Assembly: GCF_001999965.1 (NCBI RefSeq)
Contig: NZ_CP019646.1
Coordinates: forward strand, 2,046,001-2,110,000
Length of the DNA stretch: 64,000 nucleotides
Reading direction: 5' to 3'
Source of the DNA: Limihaloglobus sulfuriphilus
GTDB lineage: Bacteria; Planctomycetota; Phycisphaerae; Sedimentisphaerales; Sedimentisphaeraceae
Below the pieces are notes generated by a model, which was not told the origin of the DNA, did no database searches, and saw only the letters and a program-made list of their open reading frames with translations. Position 1 is the stretch's first letter. Each line of letters starts with the position of its first letter. Positions 35,640-44,735 of this stretch are shown here, in pieces. The position numbers and the translations under genes were made by a program.

Positions 35640-37808
35640 TTATTCAAGCCCTATAAGCCTTAGTATATCGTGGAACGTTACATAAACAAAAAGCAGAAGT
35701 ATCAGTGCCAGACCAACATACATCAATGCCTGCTGAACCTTCATATTAACAGGGCTGCCTTTGATCTTCTCTATTATCAGCAGAACAGCATGGCCGCCGT
35801 CCACAATCGGTATCGGCAGAAAGTTCATCACTGCCAGCAGACAACTGATCAGACCCATAAGATTCAAAAACGATGCAAGACCGCGGTACTTGATCATTTT
35901 ATAGCTGAGCTGAGCGATTCCAACCGGGCCGGAAAGTTCTTTGGCTCCAACAGAACTGTCTTTCATAAACAGCGCCTTTAGAGTAGCGTAAGCCTGGCTC
36001 AAACTGTCATAAATCATATATACTCCAGTCTGAACTCCGGCAATAACCCCGTCTGCCTTATACTCTCTAAGCAGCTGCGCCGTAGGCAGATAATCCTGAG
36101 GGTACATCTGTATTTCGTTGATTTTATCTTCTTCGGCTGCGTTGATGACCGCACTGCCGCGGCTGTCAGTACCGTTAGCCTCGAAAGTCATCGAAACACG
36201 TTCTCCGGCAAGCCCGCTTAGAACTTCGTCCATTTCAAAGAAGCTCTTAACTTCCTTGCCGTCTATAGATTTTATTTTCACGCCGCGGGGAATATCTGTG
36301 TAAGAAGACACGAAACCGTCTTTCTTGATATACGCCGCGACATTGCTGTTAAGATCAAGGCCGAAGACAACGCCGACTTTCGGCGAATCTGAACCCTCGG
36401 GCACATACGGAACCAGCTCTAAGGAAACCTCGCTTGAGTCTCTTATTACCGTAACGGGCATAGACTTACCGGAATACTGCTCGGTTAGACTGCGAAACTC
36501 GGTGAATGAGGGATACTCTATGTCAGCGGCTTTTATAACAATATCACCGGACTTAAAGAAATCCCGCCCCTGCTGCTCGGCTCTTTCGGCCGCTTCTTCG
36601 CCGGGCTGCTCTACCAGAAGCCTGGGTACTATGGAACACAGCGAAGCGTCTGCCAGCTTATCGCCCGAACCGGAAGCATATGAAGGAGAGGCGTTTAACG
36701 GAATATCTATGCTGACAAAACTGCCGTCGCCGCCATTTTGTTTACGGAGTAACTTAACGGGCAAAGCGGGCTTGAACACAGAAATCATCATATCTTCAAG
36801 CTCAACACCAGATTTGAGAAGTTTGCCGTTGGCCTCGACAATCATGTCCCCGGGTTTTATATCATATTTCTCGAATAGCTCCTCGCCGCCGTCAACCTCG
36901 GCAATCTCAAGCGTTGACATGGGCATAATACCGAATTTGGGGAACTGATCGCCCGCACCCTTTTCCGGCACCATGGTAATCTCGCGGATATCTCCATCAG
37001 ACTCGAGAACTTTGAACGGCACTTCGCTGCCAGGGCGGGAAAGTATCGCGGCACGTGTAATATGGGTAAAATCAAGATTAGGTTTACCCTTGACCGACAT
37101 GGATACGCCGCCAATCTCCACAAATTCGTCCCCGGGCTCAAGACCCGCGCGATATGCAGGTGTGTCCTCTAAAACTCCGCCGACAACGGGAGGCATCTTT
37201 TCTATTCCATAAAGAGCAAGGGCCGTAAAAATAACAAAAGCACCAATAACGTTGAAAACCACGCCGGCAGATACAATCAGAAATCTCGCTCCAACAGATT
37301 TGTTCTGGAAATTTTTGGGGTTATCGTCTTTTTCAACGATATTTGTATCTTCCTGGCCAAGCATCTTAACAAACCCGCCAAGCGGCAGAAGCCCCAAACA
37401 GTATTCAGTTTCGCCCTCTTTGCATTTTCTCGGGATTGTAAACATGAACATGCAGTCCTGCTCGGGATTTTCCTTCACACCGGAGGTTTTCGCCATAATC
37501 CGGACACGCAGACCGTTTTCAACCTGCTTTACAGCAAGCAGAAACGGGCCGAAACCGATTGAAAACGCCTCGCAGGCTACGCCCACACTTCTGGCCGCGA
37601 CAAAATGTCCAAGCTCATGTATCACGATCATCGCGGTAAAGCCCAGCAGAGCAACAATAATTATGCTCGAAACTGCCCAGTTTGCCGCTATAAGGTAAAG
37701 AACTACCGCAATGGTAACGAACATAGCCGCCCAGTTGGCTTTTTTGGCCATATCTGGTTTGGCAGGAGACTGTTGTGTATTGTCTGTATTATTTTCTATT
37801 TCACTCAT
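35640..37808 (-). CDS. rseP: Site-2 (M50) intramembrane metalloprotease RseP-like
   Basis: This 722-residue protease cleaves transmembrane substrates such as anti-sigma factors. The zinc motif HELGH is at 64-68 in the first catalytic helix, and the second metal motif is in NFLPIPIVDGGHAV near 665. Between them lie about four PDZ-like segments (GVLEDTPAYRAGLEPGDEFV, YDIKPGDMIVEANGK, FFKSGDIVIKAADIE, IPRGVKIKSIDGKEV), more than the two of E. coli RseP, which explains the extra ~270 residues. It lies between dxr and the BamD-like gene, the usual dxr-rseP linkage. Confidence 0.93.
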   Translation of the reverse strand: MSEIENNTDNTQQSPAKPDMAKKANWAAMFVTIAVVLYLIAANWAVSSIIIVALLGFTAMIVIHELGHFVAARSVGVACEAFSIGFGPFLLAVKQVENGLRVRIMAKTSGVKENPEQDCMFMFTIPRKCKEGETEYCLGLLPLGGFVKMLGQEDTNIVEKDDNPKNFQNKSVGARFLIVSAGVVFNVIGAFVIFTALALYGIEKMPPVVGGVLEDTPAYRAGLEPGDEFVEIGGVSMSVKGKPNLDFTHITRAAILSRPGSEVPFKVLESDGDIREITMVPEKGAGDQFPKFGIMPMSTLEIAEVDGGEELFEKYDIKPGDMIVEANGKLLKSGVELEDMMISVFKPALPVKLLRKQNGGDGSFVSIDIPLNASPSYASGSGDKLADASLCSIVPRLLVEQPGEEAAERAEQQGRDFFKSGDIVIKAADIEYPSFTEFRSLTEQYSGKSMPVTVIRDSSEVSLELVPYVPEGSDSPKVGVVFGLDLNSNVAAYIKKDGFVSSYTDIPRGVKIKSIDGKEVKSFFEMDEVLSGLAGERVSMTFEANGTDSRGSAVINAAEEDKINEIQMYPQDYLPTAQLLREYKADGVIAGVQTGVYMIYDSLSQAYATLKALFMKDSSVGAKELSGPVGIAQLSYKMIKYRGLASFLNLMGLISCLLAVMNFLPIPIVDGGHAVLLIIEKIKGSPVNMKVQQALMYVGLALILLLFVYVTFHDILRLIGLE

Positions 37809-37835
37809 AAAATATTCTCAATAGCATTTTAATAG

Positions 37836-39014
37836 TTAATTACCGGCGTATGACCGGTGTTTTTTACAATCCTGGTGGAAAACTTTTTCCCTGGCCCACC
37901 TGTCGTACTCAATAAGCTCCTCAAGCTCCAAATCCGCCGCGGGGCTGTGGCTCTCGAGCGTATCCTCCACCAGATCAACAATATCTGTAAATCCAATGCT
38001 GCCGGCGAGAAACAACTCTACCGCCGCCTCGTTTGCCGCGTTGAAGACCGCCGCCGCCGAATCCGGGGCCGAAGCCACTTCAAAACAAAGCCTCAATGAC
38101 TTAAAAACGTCTGTATTCGGGCTCGCAAAGTTCATCTGCCCAAGACGTGCAAAATCGATCCGGCCGGCTATGCCCTTAACCCGCTGGGGGTAGGTAATCG
38201 CATATTGAATCGGCAGGCACATATCAGGCGCCCCCATCTGTGCGATAACCGAACCGTCAACAAACTCTACGAGAGAATGTATAATCGCCTCCGGATGTAT
38301 CAGCACGTCTATTTTATCGACCGGCATATCAAAAAGCCACCGCGCCTCTATCACCTCAAGCGCCTTGTTCATCATTGTCGCAGAGTCTATGGATATCTTG
38401 GGTCCCATATCCCATTTAGGGTGATTCAGCGCATCGCTTATGCCGGCTTTAGCCATTTCTTCTTCGGTATAATTTCTAAACGGCCCGCCGGAGGATGTGA
38501 GGATTATTTTATCGACTTCGTCTTTTGTGCCGGCCTGCATTGCCTGGAAAATCGCCGAGTGCTCGCTGTCAACGGGTATGATTTGGGCACCGCTTCTACG
38601 GGCGGTTTCTGTGAGCAGATGTCCGGCTACAACCAGCGGCTCTTTGTTGGCGATCGCCAGCCGCTTGCCCGCTCTGGCACCCTCGAGAACCCCCTTTAAG
38701 CCGACAGAGCCGACCACCGCGGTCAATATTGTATCAACGCAATCCATGCCCGCTATCTGCACAAGGCAATCAGGGCCGCTAAGAATCTCAACACCGCTGC
38801 CCTCAAGCAGCTGCGCAAGCCGGTCTGTGTATCTTGCGTCAGTGATACCGGCATATTTTACGCCCAGCCGTCTGGCCTGGTGAGCCAGCACTTCAACGCT
38901 GCTGTTGGCAGTCAAAGCCGTAACGCAATAATCATCGCCAAGTGCTTCAATAACACTGACCGCGTTTTTTCCTATAGAACCGGTAGAACCGAGTATAGCT
39001 ATTCTATTAACCAT
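37836..39014 (-). CDS. dxr: 1-deoxy-D-xylulose 5-phosphate reductoisomerase
   Basis: Dxr converts DXP to MEP with NADPH in isoprenoid synthesis. The start at 39014 puts the Rossmann motif RIAILGSTGSIGKNAV at the N-terminus; the in-frame extension to 39050 would overlap the upstream gene and has no family match. Other motifs are LAIANKEPLVVAG, PVDSEHSAIFQ (metal-binding Asp/Glu), SSGGPFRN, and HPKWDMGPKISIDSATMMNK (split). Length ~392 is normal. The MEP pathway is thus used by this organism. Confidence 0.96.
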   Translation of the reverse strand: MVNRIAILGSTGSIGKNAVSVIEALGDDYCVTALTANSSVEVLAHQARRLGVKYAGITDARYTDRLAQLLEGSGVEILSGPDCLVQIAGMDCVDTILTAVVGSVGLKGVLEGARAGKRLAIANKEPLVVAGHLLTETARRSGAQIIPVDSEHSAIFQAMQAGTKDEVDKIILTSSGGPFRNYTEEEMAKAGISDALNHPKWDMGPKISIDSATMMNKALEVIEARWLFDMPVDKIDVLIHPEAIIHSLVEFVDGSVIAQMGAPDMCLPIQYAITYPQRVKGIAGRIDFARLGQMNFASPNTDVFKSLRLCFEVASAPDSAAAVFNAANEAAVELFLAGSIGFTDIVDLVEDTLESHSPAADLELEELIEYDRWAREKVFHQDCKKHRSYAGN

Positions 39015-39039
39015 TATATCATATACCGCCGGGCGGTTT

Positions 39040-39909
39040 TTACGTTCCAAGCTGTCTTATAACATCAACGAGGGCCTGGGTGCCGTCGCGGCCCCGTCCC
39101 TGCGCCTGCAGGGAGCCCATCAACTGCCTCACCAGCCCGACACCGGGCAAAGGCTGTTTGAGCTGGTCGGCATATTCCAGAACAAGTTTAAGGTCTTTCA
39201 CCTGAAGGTCAACCATAAAGGCAGGTTTCATGTCCCCTTCAATAATTTTCAAGCCGAGATTAGTCAGTGAGTGGCTGCCCGCGGCACCTCTGGAGACGGC
39301 ATTGTAAGTTGTTTTCAGATCAAGGCCGGCTTTTTCAGCCAGCGCAAAGCCTTCTGATATACTCATTATAGTATGGATAACCATAACCTGGTTGACCAGT
39401 TTTGTCTTCTGGCCTGAACCGAGCGGCCCGCAATGGGTTATCTCTCTGCCCATCACCTCAAAGAGCGGCATAACAGCATCAATATCAGCCTTTTCGCCGC
39501 CTGCCATTATGGATAATTTCGCTTCTTCGGCACCTTTCTGGCCGCCGCTTATGGGGGCATCTATAAATTTAATCCCTTTTTCAGCAAGGACTTGACCCAT
39601 CTCAACGGTTGCTTTGGGAGAAATTGTTGACATATCAATACATATCAGCCCCTGCCGGCCGGTTTCAATAACGCCGTTTTCTCCGAGCAGCACAGCGCGG
39701 ACATCCGGCGTGTCGGTTACACAGGTAATCAAAACATCAGCGTTTTGGGCTGTCCGGGCGGGAGTATCACACCAATTCGCCCCTGCCGAGGCGGCCCTGT
39801 CAGCTTTAACTCGTGTTCTGGTATGAACATAAACTTCATATCCGGCATTGAGAAGATTGACCGCCATAGGCGAGCCCATGATTCCCATCCCTATAAATCC
39901 GACCTTCAT
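39040..39909 (-). CDS. 3-hydroxyisobutyrate dehydrogenase / tartronate-semialdehyde reductase family protein
   Basis: This 289-residue beta-hydroxyacid dehydrogenase has the NAD(P)-binding GFIGMGIMGSPMAVNLL at residues 4-20, the substrate-binding DAPISGGQKGAEEAKL (about 116-131) and the catalytic Lys in GSGQKTKLVNQVM (about 163-175). Homologues reduce tartronate semialdehyde or succinic semialdehyde, or oxidise hydroxyisobutyrate; the substrate cannot be fixed. It leads the dxr-rseP operon, which is probably incidental. Confidence 0.93.
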   Translation of the reverse strand: MKVGFIGMGIMGSPMAVNLLNAGYEVYVHTRTRVKADRAASAGANWCDTPARTAQNADVLITCVTDTPDVRAVLLGENGVIETGRQGLICIDMSTISPKATVEMGQVLAEKGIKFIDAPISGGQKGAEEAKLSIMAGGEKADIDAVMPLFEVMGREITHCGPLGSGQKTKLVNQVMVIHTIMSISEGFALAEKAGLDLKTTYNAVSRGAAGSHSLTNLGLKIIEGDMKPAFMVDLQVKDLKLVLEYADQLKQPLPGVGLVRQLMGSLQAQGRGRDGTQALVDVIRQLGT

Positions 39910-40113
39910 GCGTTAATCTTTCTGTAATTGTTTGTGAAACTCATTAGCCAATATTTAGAAAGTTTAATGGGGTTTAATATCCGAGAAACTCTCGGGTGCA
40001 GACATGGCATCTCCACGCGAAAATAAATATAAGCCCTTTAAAACTTGGGATTAAACTAAAAAAGAGTGAAATCTTCAGTTTTCAGTTCCCGCGGCTCTCT
40101 CCGGACGGCTCAA

Positions 40114-40947
40114 TCAGCCGACCAGGCCAAGGCGTTTTAATGATGCCTTTGCCCATCTGCGGCTGCGCAGCTGTGCTGTCCAGAGCAATAGAAATGCTAT
40201 CAGCCAGAGAGCAACAAAACGCCCATAGTAAAGTACGCCGAAATAGATTCCGCCTTCCTGCTTGGCAGAATACCAATCTGCAAGCTCGGCGGGGGTATAT
40301 ATAGCCCCTGCGATGCTCAGCTGCGGAAAAAGAGTCTGCCAGGGCAGAAGAAAAACCAGAAACATCAGCGAAGAAATAAAAGCCGAGGCTATCCACGCCA
40401 TGCCGCCGAGTCTGCCGACAAGTGAGACCTTAAGGGTAAACACAATTATCAAACAGTAGAGAACCGCTGAGACCAGAAGAATCGAGTTACAGAGGTTCAG
40501 AATAGCCTTGTACAGAGTCCAATCCGGCTCAAAGACATAACCCTTAACCTTTCCTACGGCTTTAGTTACAGCCTCCGGAACTACGTTCTCGCCGGAATTT
40601 GTATCCTGGGCTGGAGTCTCCTGGGTCTCTGTTTGAGCATCACCGGTCTCTGTACCGCCCTGCGCCTGTTTAAGCGATTCGGCATGAAGCGCCTCGATTG
40701 TATCGAGTACAACCTGATCTACCGGCTCTGTATCCGTCCCGGATGGCTGTGAAGTTTCCTGTTGCCCTGCCGCACTTTGGCTCATATCAAACTCAAGGAT
40801 GCCGATCTGGTTTGACCAGAAAACACCCTGGGTTATCAGCAGACACAAAAAACACACAATAAAAAAGAAATTTTTAGCAGCTTTGAAAACAGCCACGGTT
40901 TCAAGGCAATCGGTAGTATCAACAATATTATTTTTACCGTTGTCCAT
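40114..40947 (-). CDS. Unknown membrane protein with Gln/Thr/Glu-rich linker
   Basis: This 277-residue protein is not recognised. It has one N-terminal helix (about 25-45), a low-complexity Gln/Thr/Glu/Ser-rich stretch (about 55-120), and three or four C-terminal helices (about 145-265). The C-terminus is Arg/Lys-rich (RSRRWAKASLKRLG). It is monocistronic, between the reductase gene and a divergent L,D-transpeptidase. A planctomycete-restricted envelope protein is a guess. Confidence 0.65.
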   Translation of the reverse strand: MDNGKNNIVDTTDCLETVAVFKAAKNFFFIVCFLCLLITQGVFWSNQIGILEFDMSQSAAGQQETSQPSGTDTEPVDQVVLDTIEALHAESLKQAQGGTETGDAQTETQETPAQDTNSGENVVPEAVTKAVGKVKGYVFEPDWTLYKAILNLCNSILLVSAVLYCLIIVFTLKVSLVGRLGGMAWIASAFISSLMFLVFLLPWQTLFPQLSIAGAIYTPAELADWYSAKQEGGIYFGVLYYGRFVALWLIAFLLLWTAQLRSRRWAKASLKRLGLVG

Positions 40948-41112
40948 AGTACTTTCCTTAAAAGTAGATAGTTACATACATTCAATTAGTATAAAAGTGT
41001 ACACAAATAGCCAAATTTTTCAATAAATTTATCATCAAACGCGGAAAGTTTGTTATAATAGCTTTATCTGGATTAGAAAATTATCAATTTTATCAATCTA
41101 ACATAAAACAAA

Positions 41113-42234
41113 ATGGCAGCAAGAAGATACACAACATACAAATCCCGAAAGAAGAAAACCGGAAATCTAAAATACTTTGTCATAGCTATCCTGGGCATAG
41201 TAGCTATTTTTTTCTTTTTACCGATGTTCTGGGGCTCAGACGAGCAGCCCGAGTCCCAGCCGCAGCCCCAGCCGCCGGCACAGCCTGAATTTCCAGAGCC
41301 CCCTATCCGTTCCAGGGCGACTCTGCCGGGCTCTTCCGCCGCGGAAAGCCGGAACGAACAACCACAAAATAACACAGGCGAACCTGCCGCTAATGCCGAA
41401 AAAACCGACAGCAGCGAAGAGACCCTGCAGCCGGATCCAAAGGCCGACAAGCCGTTAACCGAAGAACAGCAGATTCAAAAACGAATCAATGAGCTGATGG
41501 CTGATGCCAACAAGGATATCGAAACCGGCAGAATTATCGCCGCCAGATACAAGCTCAGCAACCTGCTCTACAAGCAGCTTGACCCTCATTCAGAGGCCGC
41601 AGTCAAGAAACATCTCGAGATGCTCTCTGATCTATGGCTATTCAGCGGAAAGACTTATGAAGATGACAACCTGTGCACTGTCTATACCGTAAAATCCGGC
41701 GATAACCTTACACGCATCGGCTCAATACATAACGTGCCCTGGGAGATAATAGCCGAACTCAACGGCATCTCCAGGCCTGAAAGCATACGGGTCGGCCAGA
41801 AACTAAAAGTACCCCAGGGGCCGTTTCACGCTATAATCAACCTCTCAACTATGAAGATGGACCTTTATCTCCAGCAAACCTATGTCAAGACGTATGAGAT
41901 AGGCTCCGGCGAACCCGGCCGCGAAACACCAACCGGAATGTGGATTGTCAAAAAAGGCGGCAAGATGATCAAGCCTGACTGGTACGACGAAGAGATAAAC
42001 AAGAGTTTCACCGCCAAGGATCCGGAATACCCCCTTGGAGAAAGGTGGATCGAGCTGGAAGGCCAATCCGGCAACGCCGTCGGCCGCAAGGGATTCGCCA
42101 TTCACGGCACAAACGAGCCGGAAACCATCGGCACACAAAGCAGCCGCGGCTGTATCCGCATGTTTAACCCCGACGTAATAGAGGTTTACAGACTCCTCGA
42201 ACCGGGCCGCTCACAGGTACAGGTTGTTGACTGA
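41113..42234 (+). CDS. LysM-domain L,D-transpeptidase (YkuD)
   Basis: This 373-residue envelope enzyme makes 3-3 peptidoglycan crosslinks or anchors proteins to the wall. It has a basic N-terminus and one helix (about 18-36), then a Pro/Gln-rich linker (to ~120) and a helical region. A LysM domain follows (YTVKSGDNLTRIGSIHNVPW...LKVPQG, about 195-240), then the YkuD domain with catalytic His331 and Cys347 in HGTNEPETIG...SRGCIRM. All catalytic residues are present. It is divergent from the membrane protein at 40947. Confidence 0.94.
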   Translation: MAARRYTTYKSRKKKTGNLKYFVIAILGIVAIFFFLPMFWGSDEQPESQPQPQPPAQPEFPEPPIRSRATLPGSSAAESRNEQPQNNTGEPAANAEKTDSSEETLQPDPKADKPLTEEQQIQKRINELMADANKDIETGRIIAARYKLSNLLYKQLDPHSEAAVKKHLEMLSDLWLFSGKTYEDDNLCTVYTVKSGDNLTRIGSIHNVPWEIIAELNGISRPESIRVGQKLKVPQGPFHAIINLSTMKMDLYLQQTYVKTYEIGSGEPGRETPTGMWIVKKGGKMIKPDWYDEEINKSFTAKDPEYPLGERWIELEGQSGNAVGRKGFAIHGTNEPETIGTQSSRGCIRMFNPDVIEVYRLLEPGRSQVQVVD

Positions 42235-42254
42235 AGAAAATAAAAAAAAATAAA

Positions 42255-42282
42255 TTGACAATTATCGTCAGTTCAATAAAAT
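42255..42282 (+). promoter_or_regulatory. Sigma70-type promoter of the PEP-CTERM gene pair
   Basis: A perfect -35 TTGACA (42255-42260) and -10 TAAAAT (42277-42282) are spaced by 16 bp, ~110 bp before the start at 42395. An AGGGAG ribosome-binding site precedes the ATG at 42382-42387. It probably drives both PEP-CTERM genes. Confidence 0.7.
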
Positions 42283-42394
42283 TCGCACAAGATTTGTAAT
42301 CCGCCAGACGCAACGGGAAATTGCAGGCGGGAAATTATGGGAAAACATCTTCAGGGATGTAAATTTATTAATATTATTACAGGGAGAGTGCGGA

Positions 42395-43201
42395 ATGAAC
42401 TGTACAAGATTTATTTTGCCGGCTATGTTAGCCGTAACAAGTATCGCAACGGCGTCTTTTACACTAAACAGCAATGATACCGTTATGACATCAAACGGGT
42501 ACGAAGGCATTTCAAATTCAATTTATGCTTCATGGGGGAGTAACAGCAACCTGCAGTTGCGGATAGGTTACCTCAAATTAACCATTTTTACAAAAAACGG
42601 TCAGGACCTGACACTGGCCGACGAGGATCCGGTTTTTGCGGCTGTGTGTTCCGAGATGGACGAGAACGGCGTTTGGACTGCCTCTTCCGAAGACATGACA
42701 GTTATCGGCGTAAGCGGAGCCTGTGAAGCTGTTTATGGCACAGACGGCATTGGAGCAGACCGCGCCGACCAGATCCATTATCTATATAATCAATACAGCG
42801 CCGGATCACTGCTGAGTGACTGGAAAAACGGAGGAAGCCATACTGTGGGAGACGACAACAGTATCAGTGACGGTGTCTATTATGCCGCTTTTCAACTGGC
42901 AACCTGGGAGTTAACTCATGATAGCGATTTTGATCTTGAAAATACAGCTGGTGATTTTTACCTGAACAGCTGGAATCAATCCGGCAATGATTCAGATATT
43001 GTCGCCTACGCTAAAGAAATTGTCGCAGATGTAAAAGAAAATTATTCCATCAACGGGGAGAATCACCCGAATCTACACGCTTTGCAGGAAGTTACCCTAA
43101 GTGCCGACAGACAGGATGTATTTGTTGTTGTTCCCGAACCGGCGACTGCGTTTGTTTTTCTTGCAGGCTCCATCATCGCTGCTGCAAGAAGAAGAACATA
43201 A
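42395..43201 (+). CDS. PEP-CTERM exported protein, possible thioester domain
   Basis: This 268-residue exported protein has a signal peptide (residues 1-21) and a C-terminal PEP-CTERM sorting signal (VVPEPATAFVFLAGSIIAAA then ARRRT). Such proteins are processed by an exosortase and released or anchored at the envelope. The core contains AAVCSEMD (Cys85) and AAFQLATWEL (Gln167), the spacing and context seen in PEP-CTERM proteins and thioester-adhesin domains where a Cys-Gln bond may form. That chemistry is inference. It shares a promoter with the next gene. Confidence 0.85.
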   Translation: MNCTRFILPAMLAVTSIATASFTLNSNDTVMTSNGYEGISNSIYASWGSNSNLQLRIGYLKLTIFTKNGQDLTLADEDPVFAAVCSEMDENGVWTASSEDMTVIGVSGACEAVYGTDGIGADRADQIHYLYNQYSAGSLLSDWKNGGSHTVGDDNSISDGVYYAAFQLATWELTHDSDFDLENTAGDFYLNSWNQSGNDSDIVAYAKEIVADVKENYSINGENHPNLHALQEVTLSADRQDVFVVVPEPATAFVFLAGSIIAAARRRT

Positions 43202-43253
43202 AAGCATAACCAGTAAGCAATAACAATATTCACCTCAGGAACTGGAGGCTAAA

Positions 43254-44429
43254 ATGGTTTTACCCAGACATCTATCACTTTGTCTTGCGGTGTGTGCATT
43301 TGTTTCAGCAACTGCTTTTACAGAGTATAATTCCGAGATCAACACGGCTATCGAAGAAATCAGGCAGGCAAATAATTTCACCGCTGCGCTGGACAGCTAC
43401 CAGGATTACCTGATCGGCAGTTCAGCCGCACCCGACCCGCTCAATATTCAGCGTGTCAGCGGAACTGACTATGACCGGCCCGGCCAGATGAGAGGTTTTT
43501 ATTCTGATAACGGTATCTGGAAACCCACCCAGGGACACCTTGATTCGCGGTCATTTATTTATAACACGCTCGGCAGCATGAACCTTCATTCTGTTTCATA
43601 CCAGGATGTAACAGCGGATGGATATTCAAATGCCAGAAATATAATTGGACGTATCAACGGAAAAGATACCAGCAAAGCCGTGGTTATCGGGGCGCATTAT
43701 GATGCAACAGCCCAAAGGAGCTCCGACTCACAGCGATACAATTACGGCGGAAGTGACAACGCAACTGGTGTAGCCGGAGTGCTCGAGATTGCACGTGTCC
43801 TGAGCCAGAGCAAATATGAGTTTGATTACTGCATTGAATTTGTCCTTTTCGATACTGAAGAATCAAGAGACGGCTGGGGCGTCGGTTCAAGCCATTATGC
43901 TGCCAACTCCCAGGACACTATTGCCGGCATGGCCTCTCTGGATATGATAGGCTACAATCATAACGCGGAAAATACGGCTAAACTCTTCAGGAAAAGCAGC
44001 GAATACGGTGGAGAATTCATCTCGGTCATGGAGTCGGTAATTGACGATTATCAACTTGGCTTAAACGCCAAAACCGGCACTTCAGAATGGAGCGATCATA
44101 ATGCTTTCGATATTGATAACGCAGGCCTGCTAATCGAGGACGTGGACGGAGGATTCCCCCCGTACAACCCCTACTATCATAAATACGAGGATTATATAAT
44201 AAACGAAAATTATGATTATAATCTAAGCTATGAAGCAAATATCGCAAACGGGTCAGTCCAGATGTATAACGGCATCCAATATATAGACATGCAATATGCC
44301 GCGGAAATGACAAAACTTGCATTGGGCTGGGCTGCCTATAGTGCAAATCTCACCGTAGTTCCGGAGCCTGCGGCAATACTGATTCTTGGTCTTGGAAGCC
44401 TAATACTTAGACGCAGAAAATCCGCCTAA
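43254..44429 (+). CDS. M28-family zinc peptidase with PEP-CTERM signal
   Basis: This 391-residue exported aminopeptidase-like enzyme has a signal peptide (about 1-22), an M28 domain with the dizinc ligands in GAHYD (His148), GGSDNATG (Asp168), FDTEE (Glu202/203), SLDMIGY (Asp230) and a late SDHNAFD His. It ends in a PEP-CTERM signal (VVPEPAAILILGLGSLILRRRK in two pieces). It may mature or recycle peptides at the surface. It lies 52 bp after the preceding PEP-CTERM gene with GGAGG at its start. Confidence 0.93.
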   Translation: MVLPRHLSLCLAVCAFVSATAFTEYNSEINTAIEEIRQANNFTAALDSYQDYLIGSSAAPDPLNIQRVSGTDYDRPGQMRGFYSDNGIWKPTQGHLDSRSFIYNTLGSMNLHSVSYQDVTADGYSNARNIIGRINGKDTSKAVVIGAHYDATAQRSSDSQRYNYGGSDNATGVAGVLEIARVLSQSKYEFDYCIEFVLFDTEESRDGWGVGSSHYAANSQDTIAGMASLDMIGYNHNAENTAKLFRKSSEYGGEFISVMESVIDDYQLGLNAKTGTSEWSDHNAFDIDNAGLLIEDVDGGFPPYNPYYHKYEDYIINENYDYNLSYEANIANGSVQMYNGIQYIDMQYAAEMTKLALGWAAYSANLTVVPEPAAILILGLGSLILRRRKSA

Positions 44430-44459
44430 AGAGAAACACTAAGCATTATTCATCAGGAC

Positions 44460-44654
44460 TTACAGATTCCACGCCTTAGCAAAGGCCCTGAAACTGCGGT
44501 CATAGGTCTTTTCCACGTCCGGTGGGAAACAGCAGCCCGGCAGCTCTTTGGCGGCAAGGTGTGACTGGATACAATCACAGCAAACGCCCCGTTTGCCGCA
44601 GGATGTATATGTGCAGGTACAGTTTTTTAGATTTCTTTCTTTTTTGCATTCCAT
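44460..44654 (-). CDS. Small Cys-rich DUF6485-like protein
   Basis: This 64-residue protein carries eight Cys in the pattern MECKKERNLKNCTCTYTSC, GVCCDCIQSH and GCCFPPDVEKTYDRS, matching the small DUF6485 family of putative metal-binding proteins seen in anaerobes. Function is unknown; a zinc or iron-sulfur role is suggested by the Cys pairs only. GAAAGGAC lies upstream of its ATG. It is convergent with the M28 peptidase gene. Confidence 0.8.
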   Translation of the reverse strand: MECKKERNLKNCTCTYTSCGKRGVCCDCIQSHLAAKELPGCCFPPDVEKTYDRSFRAFAKAWNL

Positions 44655-44735
44655 GTTAAAGTCCTTTCTTATAGAATAATTGTAAATTCCTGACTGAATA
44701 TATAAAAAAAAGACAAATTTACAATAACTTCAGCT

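Noticed and set aside
39015-39050. Longer start for dxr
   Set aside because: It would overlap the upstream reductase gene and adds residues absent from the family before the Rossmann motif.
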